From assembly GCF_001375535.1 (NCBI RefSeq), contig NZ_LN831197.1, positions 4,543,156 to 4,607,155 on the forward strand: a DNA stretch of 64,000 bases. The letters run 5' to 3'. Positions 1 through 9,057 of this stretch are shown here, one piece after another. Origin of the DNA: Bacillus niameyensis. Lineage in GTDB: Bacteria; Bacillota; Bacilli; Bacillales; Bacillaceae_C. Each line of letters begins with the position of its first letter. Position 1 is the stretch's first letter. The position numbers and the translations under genes are program-made. The notes beneath the pieces were generated by a model that saw only the letters and a list, made by a program, of their open reading frames with translations, did no database searches and was not told the DNA's origin.

Positions 1-11
1 GAGGAATCAAT

Positions 12-626
12 TTGAACATTTTAAAAGACGCAGAAAAGAAGCAAGGATACAATCTATTGTTTGATGGTGAAACGCTAAATGGTTGGGCGGCAACAAGTCA
101 TCCAGAAGGTTGGCTGGCACAAGATGGGCTGATCATTTGTAAAGGTGAATCGAGTGGTTATTTGTATACAACTGATCAATTTGAAGATTTTGTATTGGAA
201 CTAGAGTATCGGACAGCACCTGGAACGAATAGCGGAGTCTTTTTTAGATGGACAGATCTTGAGGATCCTGTAAATACTGGTCTTGAGATGCAAATTTGGG
301 ACACTTTCGATCAGGAAGAAATGGTCAAAAATAGCTCAGGTGCGCTCTACGATCTAGTTGCTCCTTCTTCGAATGTAGTTCGGAAGGCTGGAGAATGGAA
401 TCAAGTGATCATTAAATGTGAGCGAAATTTGATCCAACTGACTTTAAACGGCAAGATGGTTGTGGAAGCAGATATTGACGAATGGACTGTTGCTGGAAAA
501 AATCCGGATGGAACAGAAAATAAGTTTATATATGCTTGGAGTGAACGTCCGCGTCTAGGTCATATCGGACTGCAAGATCATGGTGGCTATGCGGAATTCC
601 GTAATATTAAACTATTAAAGCTCTAA
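12..626 (+). CDS. DUF1080 (3-keto-disaccharide hydrolase-like) protein
   Basis: A 204-residue protein beginning at TTG, with GAGGA at positions 1-5 seven bases upstream. The N-terminus has the family hallmark LFDGETLNGW (residues 16-25), followed by GVFFRW (75-80) and GLEMQIWD (90-97) and a C-terminal GHIGLQDHGG that matches the concanavalin-like sandwich of DUF1080. Members of this family act on 3-keto-glycosides, as hydrolases or as eliminase/hydratases, together with Gfo/Idh/MocA sugar dehydrogenases. No signal peptide is visible, so it is probably cytoplasmic. It sits at the left edge and may be the last gene of a sugar operon lying outside the window. The family call is firm; the reaction is inferred. 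Confidence 0.85.
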   Translation: MNILKDAEKKQGYNLLFDGETLNGWAATSHPEGWLAQDGLIICKGESSGYLYTTDQFEDFVLELEYRTAPGTNSGVFFRWTDLEDPVNTGLEMQIWDTFDQEEMVKNSSGALYDLVAPSSNVVRKAGEWNQVIIKCERNLIQLTLNGKMVVEADIDEWTVAGKNPDGTENKFIYAWSERPRLGHIGLQDHGGYAEFRNIKLLKL

Positions 627-635
627 GTTCTAAAA

Positions 636-670
636 GAAATCTCCCTATTCTTACATGGAGGGGAGATTTC
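636..670 (+). terminator. Hairpin after the DUF1080 gene
   Basis: A perfect 10-bp inverted repeat, GAAATCTCCC (636-645) and GGGAGATTTC (661-670), lies ten bases after the stop codon. There is no good T-run behind it, so termination efficiency is uncertain. Confidence 0.6.
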
Positions 671-721
671 AGTTACAGAAGATACCGTCAAAAATTGCAT
701 TTTGAAAGGAAGAGTAATAAC

Positions 722-1516
722 GTGGAATTACCAAAGCAATTACAACCATATGCAGACTCTCTAGCAAATACGAAAAAGCCATGTTTGAACATTAAAGGGA
801 AAATAGCGAATACAACTCCATTACAAAGTAAGTTTGCTGGACAACCGTACTGGTTAAAAACTGATCCATATCCAACATCTAAAGATGGGCAACCGCTTCG
901 TTTGCTTGCACAAATAAACTTTAGTGAGATCGGGGAAACCATTCCTGACTATCCAACAGAGGGTATTTTACAGTTTTTTGTAGCAGATGATGATGTGTAT
1001 GGATTAGATTTTGATAATGGGAAGAATCAAGATACATTCCGAATTGTTTATCACGAAAAGATTGAATTGGATTCTTCAAAATGGTTAACTGAACTTCAAG
1101 TTTTCGATGATGAAAACTATTTCCCAATAGAGAAGGAATGCGCCTTATCGTTTGAACGATCAGATGAAATGATGTCATCAGGAGATTATCGTTTTAATGT
1201 TATTACAGGAATCGATCAGTTATTAGAAAGCGGTACAGACGAGGACTATGATGCTTATGATGAAATTATGGAAGCGTACAATGAGATAGCATGTGGCCAA
1301 GGTTCAAAACTAGGCGGGTATCCATTTTTTACACAGGAAGACCCAAGAGCATACGGCAATTACATAGAATGCGATACTTTATTGTTGCAGATCGATACCG
1401 ATAATGATTTGGACATTATGTGGGGAGATTCCGGCGTAGCGAATTTCTTTATTGCCGCGGAAGATTTAAAGAAACGTGATTTTTCTAAAGTTCTTTATAA
1501 TTGGGATTGTTATTAA
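722..1516 (+). CDS. YwqG-like protein (DUF1963)
   Basis: A 264-residue protein starting at GTG 722, chosen because AAAGGAAG lies about nine bases upstream; an in-frame TTG at 695 has no such site. Typical YwqG features are visible: FAGQPYWLKTDPYPTSKDGQ near the N-terminus, LRLLAQINFSEI, a middle ILQFFVADDDVYGLD, and a C-terminal GGYPFFTQEDPR followed by LLLQIDTDNDLDIMWGDSG. The family has no assigned reaction; members are soluble proteins often found near polymorphic toxin loci. It appears monocistronic here. The family assignment is secure, the role unknown. Confidence 0.85.
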   Translation: MELPKQLQPYADSLANTKKPCLNIKGKIANTTPLQSKFAGQPYWLKTDPYPTSKDGQPLRLLAQINFSEIGETIPDYPTEGILQFFVADDDVYGLDFDNGKNQDTFRIVYHEKIELDSSKWLTELQVFDDENYFPIEKECALSFERSDEMMSSGDYRFNVITGIDQLLESGTDEDYDAYDEIMEAYNEIACGQGSKLGGYPFFTQEDPRAYGNYIECDTLLLQIDTDNDLDIMWGDSGVANFFIAAEDLKKRDFSKVLYNWDCY

Positions 1517-1835
1517 GATGAAAAAGTGAACTAGCAAAAATCAATACATATTTTAAAAGACAAATAAAAATCTCTTTTTAATGATTCAACAAAGGGAAAT
1601 GATCAAAGCAATTATTAAAAGGGAATCAAACTAGGTTAACTAGGGATTTTTTTAAAGTAAGAGAAATTAAAATAAACTGGTACTACGCGAATAAGGCGAG
1701 TTGCCAGTTTTTTTGAATTTTAAAATCGCTAAGTTATTAACTCTCATTCATAGAAATCTAACTGTATTTGGGAAATTGAGGCATTAAATAATGTACGTAA
1801 ACTAGTAGGGAGAAGCTCACAATCGTTATGATTCT
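1517..1835 (+). other. Gene-free stretch, AT-rich
   Basis: No open frame with a ribosome binding site was seen on either strand. The stretch contains the hairpin described separately at 1674-1714 and ends at the promoter of the next operon. Nothing else stands out. Confidence 0.5.
1674..1714 (+). terminator. Rho-independent terminator
   Basis: AAACTGG (1674-1680) pairs with CCAGTTT (1704-1710) and runs directly into TTTT. It is 158 bases after the YwqG-like stop codon and upstream of the next operon promoter, insulating the two. Confidence 0.55.
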
Positions 1836-1864
1836 TTAACAAGTTATTAAACATGATATATAAT
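1836..1864 (+). promoter_or_regulatory. Sigma-A promoter of the protease/Wadjet operon
   Basis: TTAACA (1836-1841) and TATAAT (1859-1864) are separated by 17 bases, close to the vegetative consensus. Transcription would start near 1871, 24 bases before the ATG of the first gene. No equally good promoter followed by a usable leader was seen before jetD. Confidence 0.65.
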
Positions 1865-1894
1865 AGAGAGAAAGGATACGTGGAGGTGGTAACG

Positions 1895-2158
1895 ATGAAA
1901 TGGGAACAGGTTCGTCATCAATATCCAGAACAGTGGGTGCTTGTTGAAGCAATATCAGCTTACTCTGCAAAATCCACTCGCCATTTCAACGAGCTATCCG
2001 TCATTTCAAATTTTACTGAATCGACTGTTGCGTGGAAAGAATATAAAAAACTACATCTAGCTAACCCCTCAAAGGAATACTACATTTTCCATACAGATCA
2101 TGAAACTATTGAAGTAAAGGAGCAGAAATTTATTGGCGTTAGGAGGCGACTTCAATAA
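1895..2158 (+). CDS. Small protein paired with the retropepsin gene
   Basis: An 87-residue acidic-to-neutral protein starting at ATG 1895 with GGAGGTGG eight to ten bases upstream. An in-frame ATG at 1853 lies upstream of the mapped promoter start and is rejected. The sequence contains WEQVRHQYPEQWVLVEAI at the N-terminus and a conserved-looking SKEYYIFHTDHETIEVKE near the end. I recognise it only as the small unnamed partner that commonly precedes a stand-alone retropepsin in Bacillus relatives. Its stop codon overlaps the apparent start of the protease gene, which implies coupled translation. No function can be assigned; a substrate, inhibitor or adaptor of the protease are all possible. 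Confidence 0.7.
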   Translation: MKWEQVRHQYPEQWVLVEAISAYSAKSTRHFNELSVISNFTESTVAWKEYKKLHLANPSKEYYIFHTDHETIEVKEQKFIGVRRRLQ

Positions 2159-2541
2159 AAATAAAAATACAGGATGGGTTGCCAATCGTTTCAGTACTCC
2201 TTACGTTCAAAGGGAGAAAGATTCGACTTGATGACGTACTTTTAGACACCGGGTGCTCAACCACAATTTTTGATACGGATGAAGTCGAAGAAGTTGGACT
2301 TATTATAGATCGAAAAAACGGAAAACCAAGAAGAATGTATGGAGTAGGTGGAGAAAGCGAACTATGCTATGAGCAGATCGTAAAAGAATTACAAATTGAT
2401 CATTTTGCACTAGACTCTTTTCTAATCCAATTAGGTATAACGAAGGAAACCTATGGATTTAATGGCATTCTCGGAGTAGATTTTATGATTAAAACCGGAC
2501 TAATAGTGGATTTCAATGAAAAAAAGGCGTATTGGAAATAA
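2155..2541 (+). CDS. Single-domain retropepsin-like aspartic protease
   Basis: A 128-residue protein with the aspartic protease signature LLDTGCSTT (catalytic Asp31, numbering from the proposed start) and a C-terminal hydrophobic-hydrophobic-Gly element in GILGVDFM. Retropepsins of this size act as homodimers, each chain giving one Asp. The reading frame is open to position 2143, and AGGAGG (2141-2146) lies eight bases before an ATA codon at 2155 that overlaps the upstream stop. Starting there gives IKIKIQDGLPIVSV, which restores the usual first strand; the first conventional start, TTG 2179, has no ribosome binding site and would shorten that strand. The gene is followed after 32 bases by jetD, so it is probably co-transcribed with the Wadjet genes. 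Substrate unknown. Confidence 0.8.
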   Translation: MKIKIQDGLPIVSVLLTFKGRKIRLDDVLLDTGCSTTIFDTDEVEEVGLIIDRKNGKPRRMYGVGGESELCYEQIVKELQIDHFALDSFLIQLGITKETYGFNGILGVDFMIKTGLIVDFNEKKAYWK

Positions 2542-2573
2542 AAAAGAATGATTTTATTATATAGGTGATTCTA

Positions 2574-3782
2574 TTGAACACAAAAGAATTTATAGAGAGA
2601 TATATTTGTAAAGTTGGGGAAACGGTTGATCAAATTAGTCATAATGAGTGGCAAATTCAAAAATGGACGGCAAGAACTTTTAAAACGCTGGGCAATGTTC
2701 TAGCTGCTGAACATTATGACATGTTACCAACTAAAGAATTGATTAAGTTAAAGCTGAAACCAAATTCTCGTAGAAGTTCATTATCCTTACAAAAGAAAAT
2801 AATAGACGAGGCATTACACAAGGGATGGATTATCCAAGAAATCCGTTTTAAGAAAGATGGCAGGACACCCCTGTCTTCGGTATATCGCATGGGTCCTGGT
2901 TTATATGAATATGAAAGACTCAAGGAGGAGGAAGCTAATTCAGAGGATCGGGAGCTTAAACAAATTTTAAAAGCTGAAGTGGTAAAATTAGAAGGCATTC
3001 TTCCAGCTGATTTTCTCAATGAAATTATAGAATTTGCTAATGAAAATGCTGATTCAGAATCATGGGGTAAAGAAAGAGTTCGAAGGTTTTGCCATTTTTT
3101 AATAGGTTATCTTCAGTTAAGAAGAGAAAAATCGAGGATAGAATTTAAAGAAATTGGAGCTACGTATTATAAAAAAGTGGGTGGTTCGAAAGCTTTTGAT
3201 TCTTATCGGGCATTTTTTATTACACGAATGGAAAAGTGGCAAAATGCCCCAGTCAATGAGTTAGGGATTATAAGTATCGGCTCGATTGTATCCGTACTTT
3301 TTACAGGGAATTTAAATGGGCGCTTTTCTTGCTATTCTTTGGGAACCGTCCATGCTACGACTGACATTGCCATCGTAGATGAAATGTTTCAGACAGACGC
3401 CAGGTATTTATGGTTAGTAGAAAATCGGGCTGTCTTAACTAGAATGGCTGCTGAAGTTGATTTTCTGGAAAAAACCCAATCTTTTATAATAGGTGTTGAT
3501 GGTCAGATTCGCGGAGCACATCGAAAAATGATTAAACAGCTGTGTACCAACTTATCCGTTCAAAAAATTATCATATGGGTTGATTACGATAAAGCGGGCG
3601 AAATCATTGCGAGAGATATCGTTCAGCTAGTGAAGGGAATCTCTTATTGCATAGTTGGAAATCAAGGAAATTTATTTTCCTCATACGAAGAGTATGTTAA
3701 ATGGTCAACAAATACTCAGCCAGCAGAACAAGAGATGACGTTAGGAGGTCCAGAAGAATGGAAAAAGTGGATAGAGAAATAA
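2574..3782 (+). CDS. jetD: Wadjet subunit JetD, TOPRIM nuclease
   Basis: A 402-residue protein of the DUF2220/JetD (MksG) type. In Wadjet systems this subunit is the endonuclease that cuts closed circular plasmid DNA after the SMC motor has extruded it. The N-terminal two thirds are an arm/winged-helix region; the C-terminal third is a TOPRIM fold with the conserved acidic residue in LVENRAV (Glu283) and the DxD motif in WVDYDKAGE (Asp337, Asp339). The TTG start at 2574 is preferred because AGGTGA lies five bases upstream; GTG 2565 overlaps that site. It overlaps jetA by 25 bases. Here jetD comes first in the operon, whereas the best known systems have it last. I do not assign a Wadjet subtype. 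Confidence 0.85.
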   Translation: MNTKEFIERYICKVGETVDQISHNEWQIQKWTARTFKTLGNVLAAEHYDMLPTKELIKLKLKPNSRRSSLSLQKKIIDEALHKGWIIQEIRFKKDGRTPLSSVYRMGPGLYEYERLKEEEANSEDRELKQILKAEVVKLEGILPADFLNEIIEFANENADSESWGKERVRRFCHFLIGYLQLRREKSRIEFKEIGATYYKKVGGSKAFDSYRAFFITRMEKWQNAPVNELGIISIGSIVSVLFTGNLNGRFSCYSLGTVHATTDIAIVDEMFQTDARYLWLVENRAVLTRMAAEVDFLEKTQSFIIGVDGQIRGAHRKMIKQLCTNLSVQKIIIWVDYDKAGEIIARDIVQLVKGISYCIVGNQGNLFSSYEEYVKWSTNTQPAEQEMTLGGPEEWKKWIEK

Positions 3783-5155
3783 TTTCCATTTTTAAAAGTG
3801 ATCACAATTTACCGCAAATGGCGAGAGCAATGCGAGATATTATCTCTTTAGCTGGCGTAATGAAAGATCTATCAACAGAATCAGTATTTGATTCACCTTT
3901 AGAAATGTTGCGTTTTTTAAGAATTATAGAATTGATTCATGAGGAAGCATACGGTTTAAGTGATCCAATAGATAATGCAGAGACACTTTATTATCGGTAC
4001 CAGTCCCGCTACAAAGATGGAGAGCCACCAACAAAAGCAAGAGTGGATCAAATTGTGAATGTTTTGGCAAAGAACAATTGGGTCAGTAAACAGACACACC
4101 AGATCAAAATGATGAGTGTTGGGAAACGTATGATGGATGCTTTAACAAGGTTAGCTAATGATTCATTGGCGTACTATTTGGAAGATGAAATTGGACGATC
4201 CTTGTTTCAAGCGAGGCGAGACGCGGAAATTAGTGAGGCATATGATGATAAGGGAATATCAGGTGGAAATAGGATTGCTAGTTTAATTCATAATGTTCAG
4301 GGAGCAATTAATCTGTTAAAGGAACGTGAGCTAGAACTGCTTGCTGACCGTAACGCCTTGCCTCAGCTTCAATTAATTCATACGTTAATGGAGGAACTGG
4401 AGGGAAAGCTTCAAGAAAGAATTAATCAATTTCAAACAATAGAAGACAGTCTTGTTCTCAGCAATTTAATGCAAAAGGGGACAGGGGCGCTTGCTGAAGG
4501 GACAAGCTTATCAATTGGAATGATTAATAAATACCTTCAATTTATGAATGTGCAACAAACTCCTCTTAAAACAAAAATTTCTCCGGAATCAGTTCGAGTT
4601 TTTATTGAGAAAATGTTCAATCCCCCTCCTGAATCGGAAATCCCAAATGCCCATCAACTATTTAGTTTTATGGATCAAGGACAGTATAAAGGGGAAGAAA
4701 GAGATGGTATTTGGATACCGGTTAAGTATGCTGCTCCATTATCCTATTTGGATATTGAAAAGGGAATTGACTTTTTGGAAAACTATGAGCCTGTTGTGGC
4801 CGATATTGAAGAAATAACGAACCCTGAATTTCACGAGGAAAATATTGAGGTAGATTCGTTGACAGAATTAGTAGAGGAAGCGGGCTGGCTTCTCACGAAG
4901 GCAAGTATTGATACAGAAAAAGTCGAGAAATATTTGGAACAGAAAAAAGAAGCGGATATGGAGGAAACGATCGTTGAGACGAGTTCCCCTTTATGGGGCG
5001 ATGCGATTCGCCAGCTCTTAGCTATATCAGCACTTGAAGCAAATAAAAAGATTGAAATTCGACCGAAACAAGAAGTGAAGCAATATGAAAAAGAATGGGA
5101 GTGGATCCAAGATGACGACAGAAAATCCAGCATTCGAAGAAGAGAGCATTCATAA
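3758..5155 (+). CDS. jetA: Wadjet subunit JetA (kleisin/MukF-like)
   Basis: A 465-residue, mostly helical, acidic protein. Position between a TOPRIM nuclease and a small winged-helix gene followed by an SMC ATPase identifies it as the kleisin subunit, which bridges the SMC heads and binds JetB. The N-terminus (residues 1-150) is compatible with a winged-helix region and the middle (about 190-260) with a helical bundle, as in MukF; no enzymatic motif is visible. ATG 3758 is chosen because TAGGAGGT lies nine bases upstream; the frame is open further left but without such a site. It overlaps jetD by 25 and jetB by 44 bases, so the four genes are translationally coupled. The assignment rests more on context than on sequence. 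Confidence 0.75.
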   Translation: MEKVDREIISIFKSDHNLPQMARAMRDIISLAGVMKDLSTESVFDSPLEMLRFLRIIELIHEEAYGLSDPIDNAETLYYRYQSRYKDGEPPTKARVDQIVNVLAKNNWVSKQTHQIKMMSVGKRMMDALTRLANDSLAYYLEDEIGRSLFQARRDAEISEAYDDKGISGGNRIASLIHNVQGAINLLKERELELLADRNALPQLQLIHTLMEELEGKLQERINQFQTIEDSLVLSNLMQKGTGALAEGTSLSIGMINKYLQFMNVQQTPLKTKISPESVRVFIEKMFNPPPESEIPNAHQLFSFMDQGQYKGEERDGIWIPVKYAAPLSYLDIEKGIDFLENYEPVVADIEEITNPEFHEENIEVDSLTELVEEAGWLLTKASIDTEKVEKYLEQKKEADMEETIVETSSPLWGDAIRQLLAISALEANKKIEIRPKQEVKQYEKEWEWIQDDDRKSSIRRREHS

Positions 5156-5801
5156 TCAAACTTTAAATAGCCTTCATACCTTGCAAAGTGTCTTAACGGG
5201 CCGGGAAGAACAGACGTTTATGTCGATATTGTTTTCATCAAGTGCAACGATTCGGGCTAACAATTTTGGTCTTTCGCGTAAGGAGATAGAAAAGCTTTTA
5301 GGCGTCACTCGAAATGACCAATACTTTTTTTCCTTTTTATCACGAGTTAACCAGGCTGTTGGCCGTTATTATAGGCTCATATATGACGAACAACGGGATC
5401 AAGTAGTCGTTATGCTACGTGTACCTGCCCGATCAGCACGCCATACTTTATCGGAGGAATCCCTTGCCGTGTTACTCTATATGTTTTATCAACAGGAAGT
5501 GCTAAAGCATGAATATACACTATTGTCCCAATTACTGGAAGCTTTTGGCCATGAAATGTTAAAAGGGGGACGGCGAATCCAGCTAGCCCTTGATTCACTA
5601 AGAAAAATTGGAGCCATTGAACATGATCAATCATCAGATAGAAAAGATTCCTATTGTTTAACAACTATTGGTGTCCATATGTTTTCAGATTCATTTTTAC
5701 GTAGAGTAGTGGAATTCAGTCATTCCAATCAATTGTCGAAAGAAGACGTTATGAAATTTTTCAATCGTTATAATCTTTATGAGCAGGAGGGAATGGTGTG
5801 A
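5112..5801 (+). CDS. jetB: Wadjet subunit JetB (MukE-like)
   Basis: A 229-residue protein with two winged-helix-like segments, the second ending in LALDSLRKIGAIEHD and YCLTTIGVHMFSD. Size, position and fold type match the MukE/JetB subunit that dimerises and binds the kleisin. ATG 5112 has GGGAGTGG seven bases upstream; the earlier in-frame ATG 5085 has no site. The gene lies inside the 3-prime end of jetA by 44 bases, and its stop codon overlaps the GTG start of jetC. No catalytic residues are expected or seen. Confidence 0.75.
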   Translation: MTTENPAFEEESIHNQTLNSLHTLQSVLTGREEQTFMSILFSSSATIRANNFGLSRKEIEKLLGVTRNDQYFFSFLSRVNQAVGRYYRLIYDEQRDQVVVMLRVPARSARHTLSEESLAVLLYMFYQQEVLKHEYTLLSQLLEAFGHEMLKGGRRIQLALDSLRKIGAIEHDQSSDRKDSYCLTTIGVHMFSDSFLRRVVEFSHSNQLSKEDVMKFFNRYNLYEQEGMV

Positions 5802-8800
5802 TTCCATGGCGTTTACAATTTTCGGGTATTCGAGATTACGGTATAGAGGAAATGAATTTGGAAAATGAAAATGACCACATTATGATTACGGGTCCTAATG
5901 GAGCAGGGAAATCCACTATTTCTTTTTGTATGGGAGCGGTTTTGCGTTCAAGCAAAGTTGATATTGAAGGATTGAAATCGCAAAACCTTCCAGAAGATCA
6001 ACCATGGCATGCTCAAATCCGTTTTCTTTTTAAGAATGAAGGATATTCGCGAATTGATGCCCCTTTATATATTGAATTTCGCTTATATTGTGAACAACTT
6101 CCAAAGCAGCCGATCAAACTCCGCTATGAAATCCATGATGGTGATGCAATCGATCAATTAGACCTTCGGCAAACGTTTCGGTCCGGAGATGTAAATAAAA
6201 ACAATTATTCCGCCTATAAACGAGAACTGCAGTTTAAATACAAAATTCATCCCGACTTGTACTATTTGATTTGGTATCAGCAAGAAGTCAATCAATTTGC
6301 TGTAATGGCGCCAGAAGAGCGTTTCCGGATATTTAGTGAAATGCACGGGATTGATAAGATCCAGAAAGATTGGGAAACAAGCCTAGAGGTTGTGAAGGAA
6401 GCCCAAGATTCATTAGCGGTTGCGACTAATCAACAAAAGGCATATGAATTTAATTTAGGAATTGCTAGAAGTGCAAAGGATCGTTATGAAGCGAATAAGA
6501 GGCGGCTGGATGAAAGTGGTTATCTTTATGCATGGACGACGTATAGGCTGCAAAAGAGGGCTAAGCAGGATCAAGTGGAGATGGAGAAGTATATTGAAGA
6601 ACGTGAAATTGAGTTAGACGAGTTTTTTAATAAGCAAGCTGAAAATGAAGGAAGAATCGTCCAAGAGAAAAATGCGAGAAAAGAGTTAGAAGCTCAACAA
6701 AGTCAAAAAGAGGAAGGTCGGGAGCAACTGCTTGAGCGATTAAGTTCTAGCGAAGCTAAACATTCGGAAGTGGAGGAAGAGGTAGATCTGTTGCAAAATG
6801 AGCTAAGTGAGCTAACGGAAGCCTATAAGAAACTATCGTACTCTGAAAAAGAAACTAAAGAGAGATGGCAGCTAGTCCAAGATCAAGCTCAGCAGTTAAA
6901 AGAAAAAGAAAAGAGTTTGCGTGAAAAGGTTACGGAAATGGACGGTGAAATAGAATCCACACGCCAAAAACAATCCGATCTGAAAGCGAAGATTAACCAG
7001 TGGATTGAAAATAGCCAATCTGCAAATGAATTACTTGTACGTTACACATCGAGTTATCAACTAACTGAAAGACTCATCCTACTTGACGATTCTATTCAAT
7101 CGATGAAAGAACAGCGTGAAGAAAAGGATAAACAACTTCGTACTCTTAAAAATGAGTTAGAAATGTTGGCACGAAATCAGATCGAGTCACCACGTCAGCA
7201 TGAAGCAATTAGTGAGTTGAAGAAACGAGGAATCCAAGCGTACTCCTTTCGCTATTTTATTAGAATGATAGACAATACCAATCTGAAAAAGGAATGCTTA
7301 TTTGATACTATTAAATACACGATTTTCTATGATGCTTCTACCTGTCACCCCTTTAATGATTTATATCATGTATCATTAAAAAAACTCATTCCTGACCGAT
7401 CACTAACGGAGTTGCCCCAATTAGGATTAAGAATGCGTGAAGGTCTCTCAAGTGAGGACCAAAATAAAGCTGCCCGTGTTCTATGGTGGATTGAACAATT
7501 TTTTACGAAAGAGACTCCACACATTGAAAATGGTTGGCTAATCGACCCACAAGGAATAAGGGGTCCGCAGGAACATGATACGTATATTTTGAGTAATAAA
7601 GCTCTGGAAGATCGAAAACGGAAACTTGAGCAGCAGATTCATTTATTACAAGAAGAAATTGCATTTTTGGATGAAAAGTGGAAAAAGGACAATGAAACAT
7701 ATCGTATTTGGAACGCCGACGTTCAGAAGGTGAGAGAAGCAGAGGCGTTTTTGTCCACAAAAGCAGAGCAAGATTACAGAATCGAGCAATTGGAACAATT
7801 AAAGATATTGTATAGCCAATTACAAGAAGATAAAACTGAACTCGAGAAAAAAGTACAAGATGCATGGAAAATAAATCATCGGTTGTCTGGCGAGATCAAG
7901 AAACTAGAAGCGGATTTAATAGTATATGAGAAATTCAGTCAGCAATCAGCGAAAATTGAGAGACTTCAAAAACTGGAACAGTCACTAAAAGAGATAAAGA
8001 ATGAAATAAAAGATGTCCGTAGTTCTATAGCAAAATTGGATAATGGGCTAGATGACTTGCAACAAAAACTTAGGGTAAATCAACGGAATATTGATGATTT
8101 AGAGGATGTCCGTATCCAAAACCAACGTTCCATTACACAAACTACCAATCAAAAGCGGGAAAAAGAACAAGAACGAATTACCATGAATAATGTGGCTGCA
8201 GGATATAAAAATGAATTAAACGAACTTCGCCAACTTATTCCCGATCTCGTTGAGGAGGCCATCGTGGATAAGCAATTTGAAGAGTCAAAGTTTGAACTTC
8301 AACATAGACAAAACCAAGCAAAAGTTGAATTTCATACTGCAAGGGATGAAAAAGATATAGATCCAAATGCAGTGGAAAATTTTTATACGATGGAAAAAGA
8401 AGTTCTTCGTAAAAAGGACGAATTGCATGCGGCCAAAAATCTTTTAGAGGAAAACGAAGAACGTGCAAATCAGAATGAAAAGCACTTAGAAACTGCTATT
8501 ACGATGCAGGTTCAAAGAATTCATCTCCTCTTTGAACAGTATATGGGTCTATTCCAGTTTGAGGGCCAGATTAAATATGAGAAACTTTTGGACAAAAAAG
8601 GTCGTCCTGTATTTAAATTGTTTATCTACGTCCGTAAAGAAGGACATCGGGGAAAATTTGAGGATGTAAGTTTGAAAGCAAGGGGAGGTCGTGTCGGGAA
8701 AGGTGTATCTGGAGGAGAAGAGTCTTTAAGCTCGTTATTATTTGCACTTTCTTTACTGCAAAATTTAGAAAATCGTGCTAGTTTTATCGTAATGGATGAA

Positions 8801-8998
8801 TTTGATAGTGCCTTGGATGAAAACCGTAAAGCCAAAGTCTTCCAGCTATATGCGAAAGAACTTCAACGAAAATTAATTATATTATCTCCAAAGGGACATG
8901 AGGATGAGTACTATTATCGATTTTCTAAAGCTTTTATTGTCTCTCATGATCCCAAGGAGCTGAAAAGTAAAGTAAAGGGGATCATGCTTAGCCATTAA
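5798..8998 (+). CDS. jetC: Wadjet subunit JetC, SMC-type ATPase
   Basis: A 1066-residue SMC/MukB-like motor. The Walker A loop is TGPNGAGKST (residues 31-40). Two long coiled-coil arms rich in Glu, Lys and Gln span about 190-470 and 610-930, separated by a globular hinge region around 480-600. The ABC signature VSGGEES is at 970-976 and Walker B FIVMDEFDSALDE at 996-1008. In Wadjet this ATPase extrudes plasmid DNA until JetD cleaves it. GTG 5798 overlaps the jetB stop (GTGA) and has AGGAGGG five bases upstream. It is the last gene; a hairpin follows. All motifs look intact, so the system should be functional. Confidence 0.92.
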   Translation: MIPWRLQFSGIRDYGIEEMNLENENDHIMITGPNGAGKSTISFCMGAVLRSSKVDIEGLKSQNLPEDQPWHAQIRFLFKNEGYSRIDAPLYIEFRLYCEQLPKQPIKLRYEIHDGDAIDQLDLRQTFRSGDVNKNNYSAYKRELQFKYKIHPDLYYLIWYQQEVNQFAVMAPEERFRIFSEMHGIDKIQKDWETSLEVVKEAQDSLAVATNQQKAYEFNLGIARSAKDRYEANKRRLDESGYLYAWTTYRLQKRAKQDQVEMEKYIEEREIELDEFFNKQAENEGRIVQEKNARKELEAQQSQKEEGREQLLERLSSSEAKHSEVEEEVDLLQNELSELTEAYKKLSYSEKETKERWQLVQDQAQQLKEKEKSLREKVTEMDGEIESTRQKQSDLKAKINQWIENSQSANELLVRYTSSYQLTERLILLDDSIQSMKEQREEKDKQLRTLKNELEMLARNQIESPRQHEAISELKKRGIQAYSFRYFIRMIDNTNLKKECLFDTIKYTIFYDASTCHPFNDLYHVSLKKLIPDRSLTELPQLGLRMREGLSSEDQNKAARVLWWIEQFFTKETPHIENGWLIDPQGIRGPQEHDTYILSNKALEDRKRKLEQQIHLLQEEIAFLDEKWKKDNETYRIWNADVQKVREAEAFLSTKAEQDYRIEQLEQLKILYSQLQEDKTELEKKVQDAWKINHRLSGEIKKLEADLIVYEKFSQQSAKIERLQKLEQSLKEIKNEIKDVRSSIAKLDNGLDDLQQKLRVNQRNIDDLEDVRIQNQRSITQTTNQKREKEQERITMNNVAAGYKNELNELRQLIPDLVEEAIVDKQFEESKFELQHRQNQAKVEFHTARDEKDIDPNAVENFYTMEKEVLRKKDELHAAKNLLEENEERANQNEKHLETAITMQVQRIHLLFEQYMGLFQFEGQIKYEKLLDKKGRPVFKLFIYVRKEGHRGKFEDVSLKARGGRVGKGVSGGEESLSSLLFALSLLQNLENRASFIVMDEFDSALDENRKAKVFQLYAKELQRKLIILSPKGHEDEYYYRFSKAFIVSHDPKELKSKVKGIMLSH

Positions 8999-9057
8999 TA
9001 AGCCGGGCAGCAGGTGCTTTAAGTAGATAAAGAGGGGACTCTGGCTCAGTTGTGATA

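Noticed and set aside
2532-2560. TTGGAA-N17-TATTAT as a private promoter for jetD
   Set aside because: Transcription would start at about 2567, downstream of most of the jetD ribosome binding site, leaving no usable leader.
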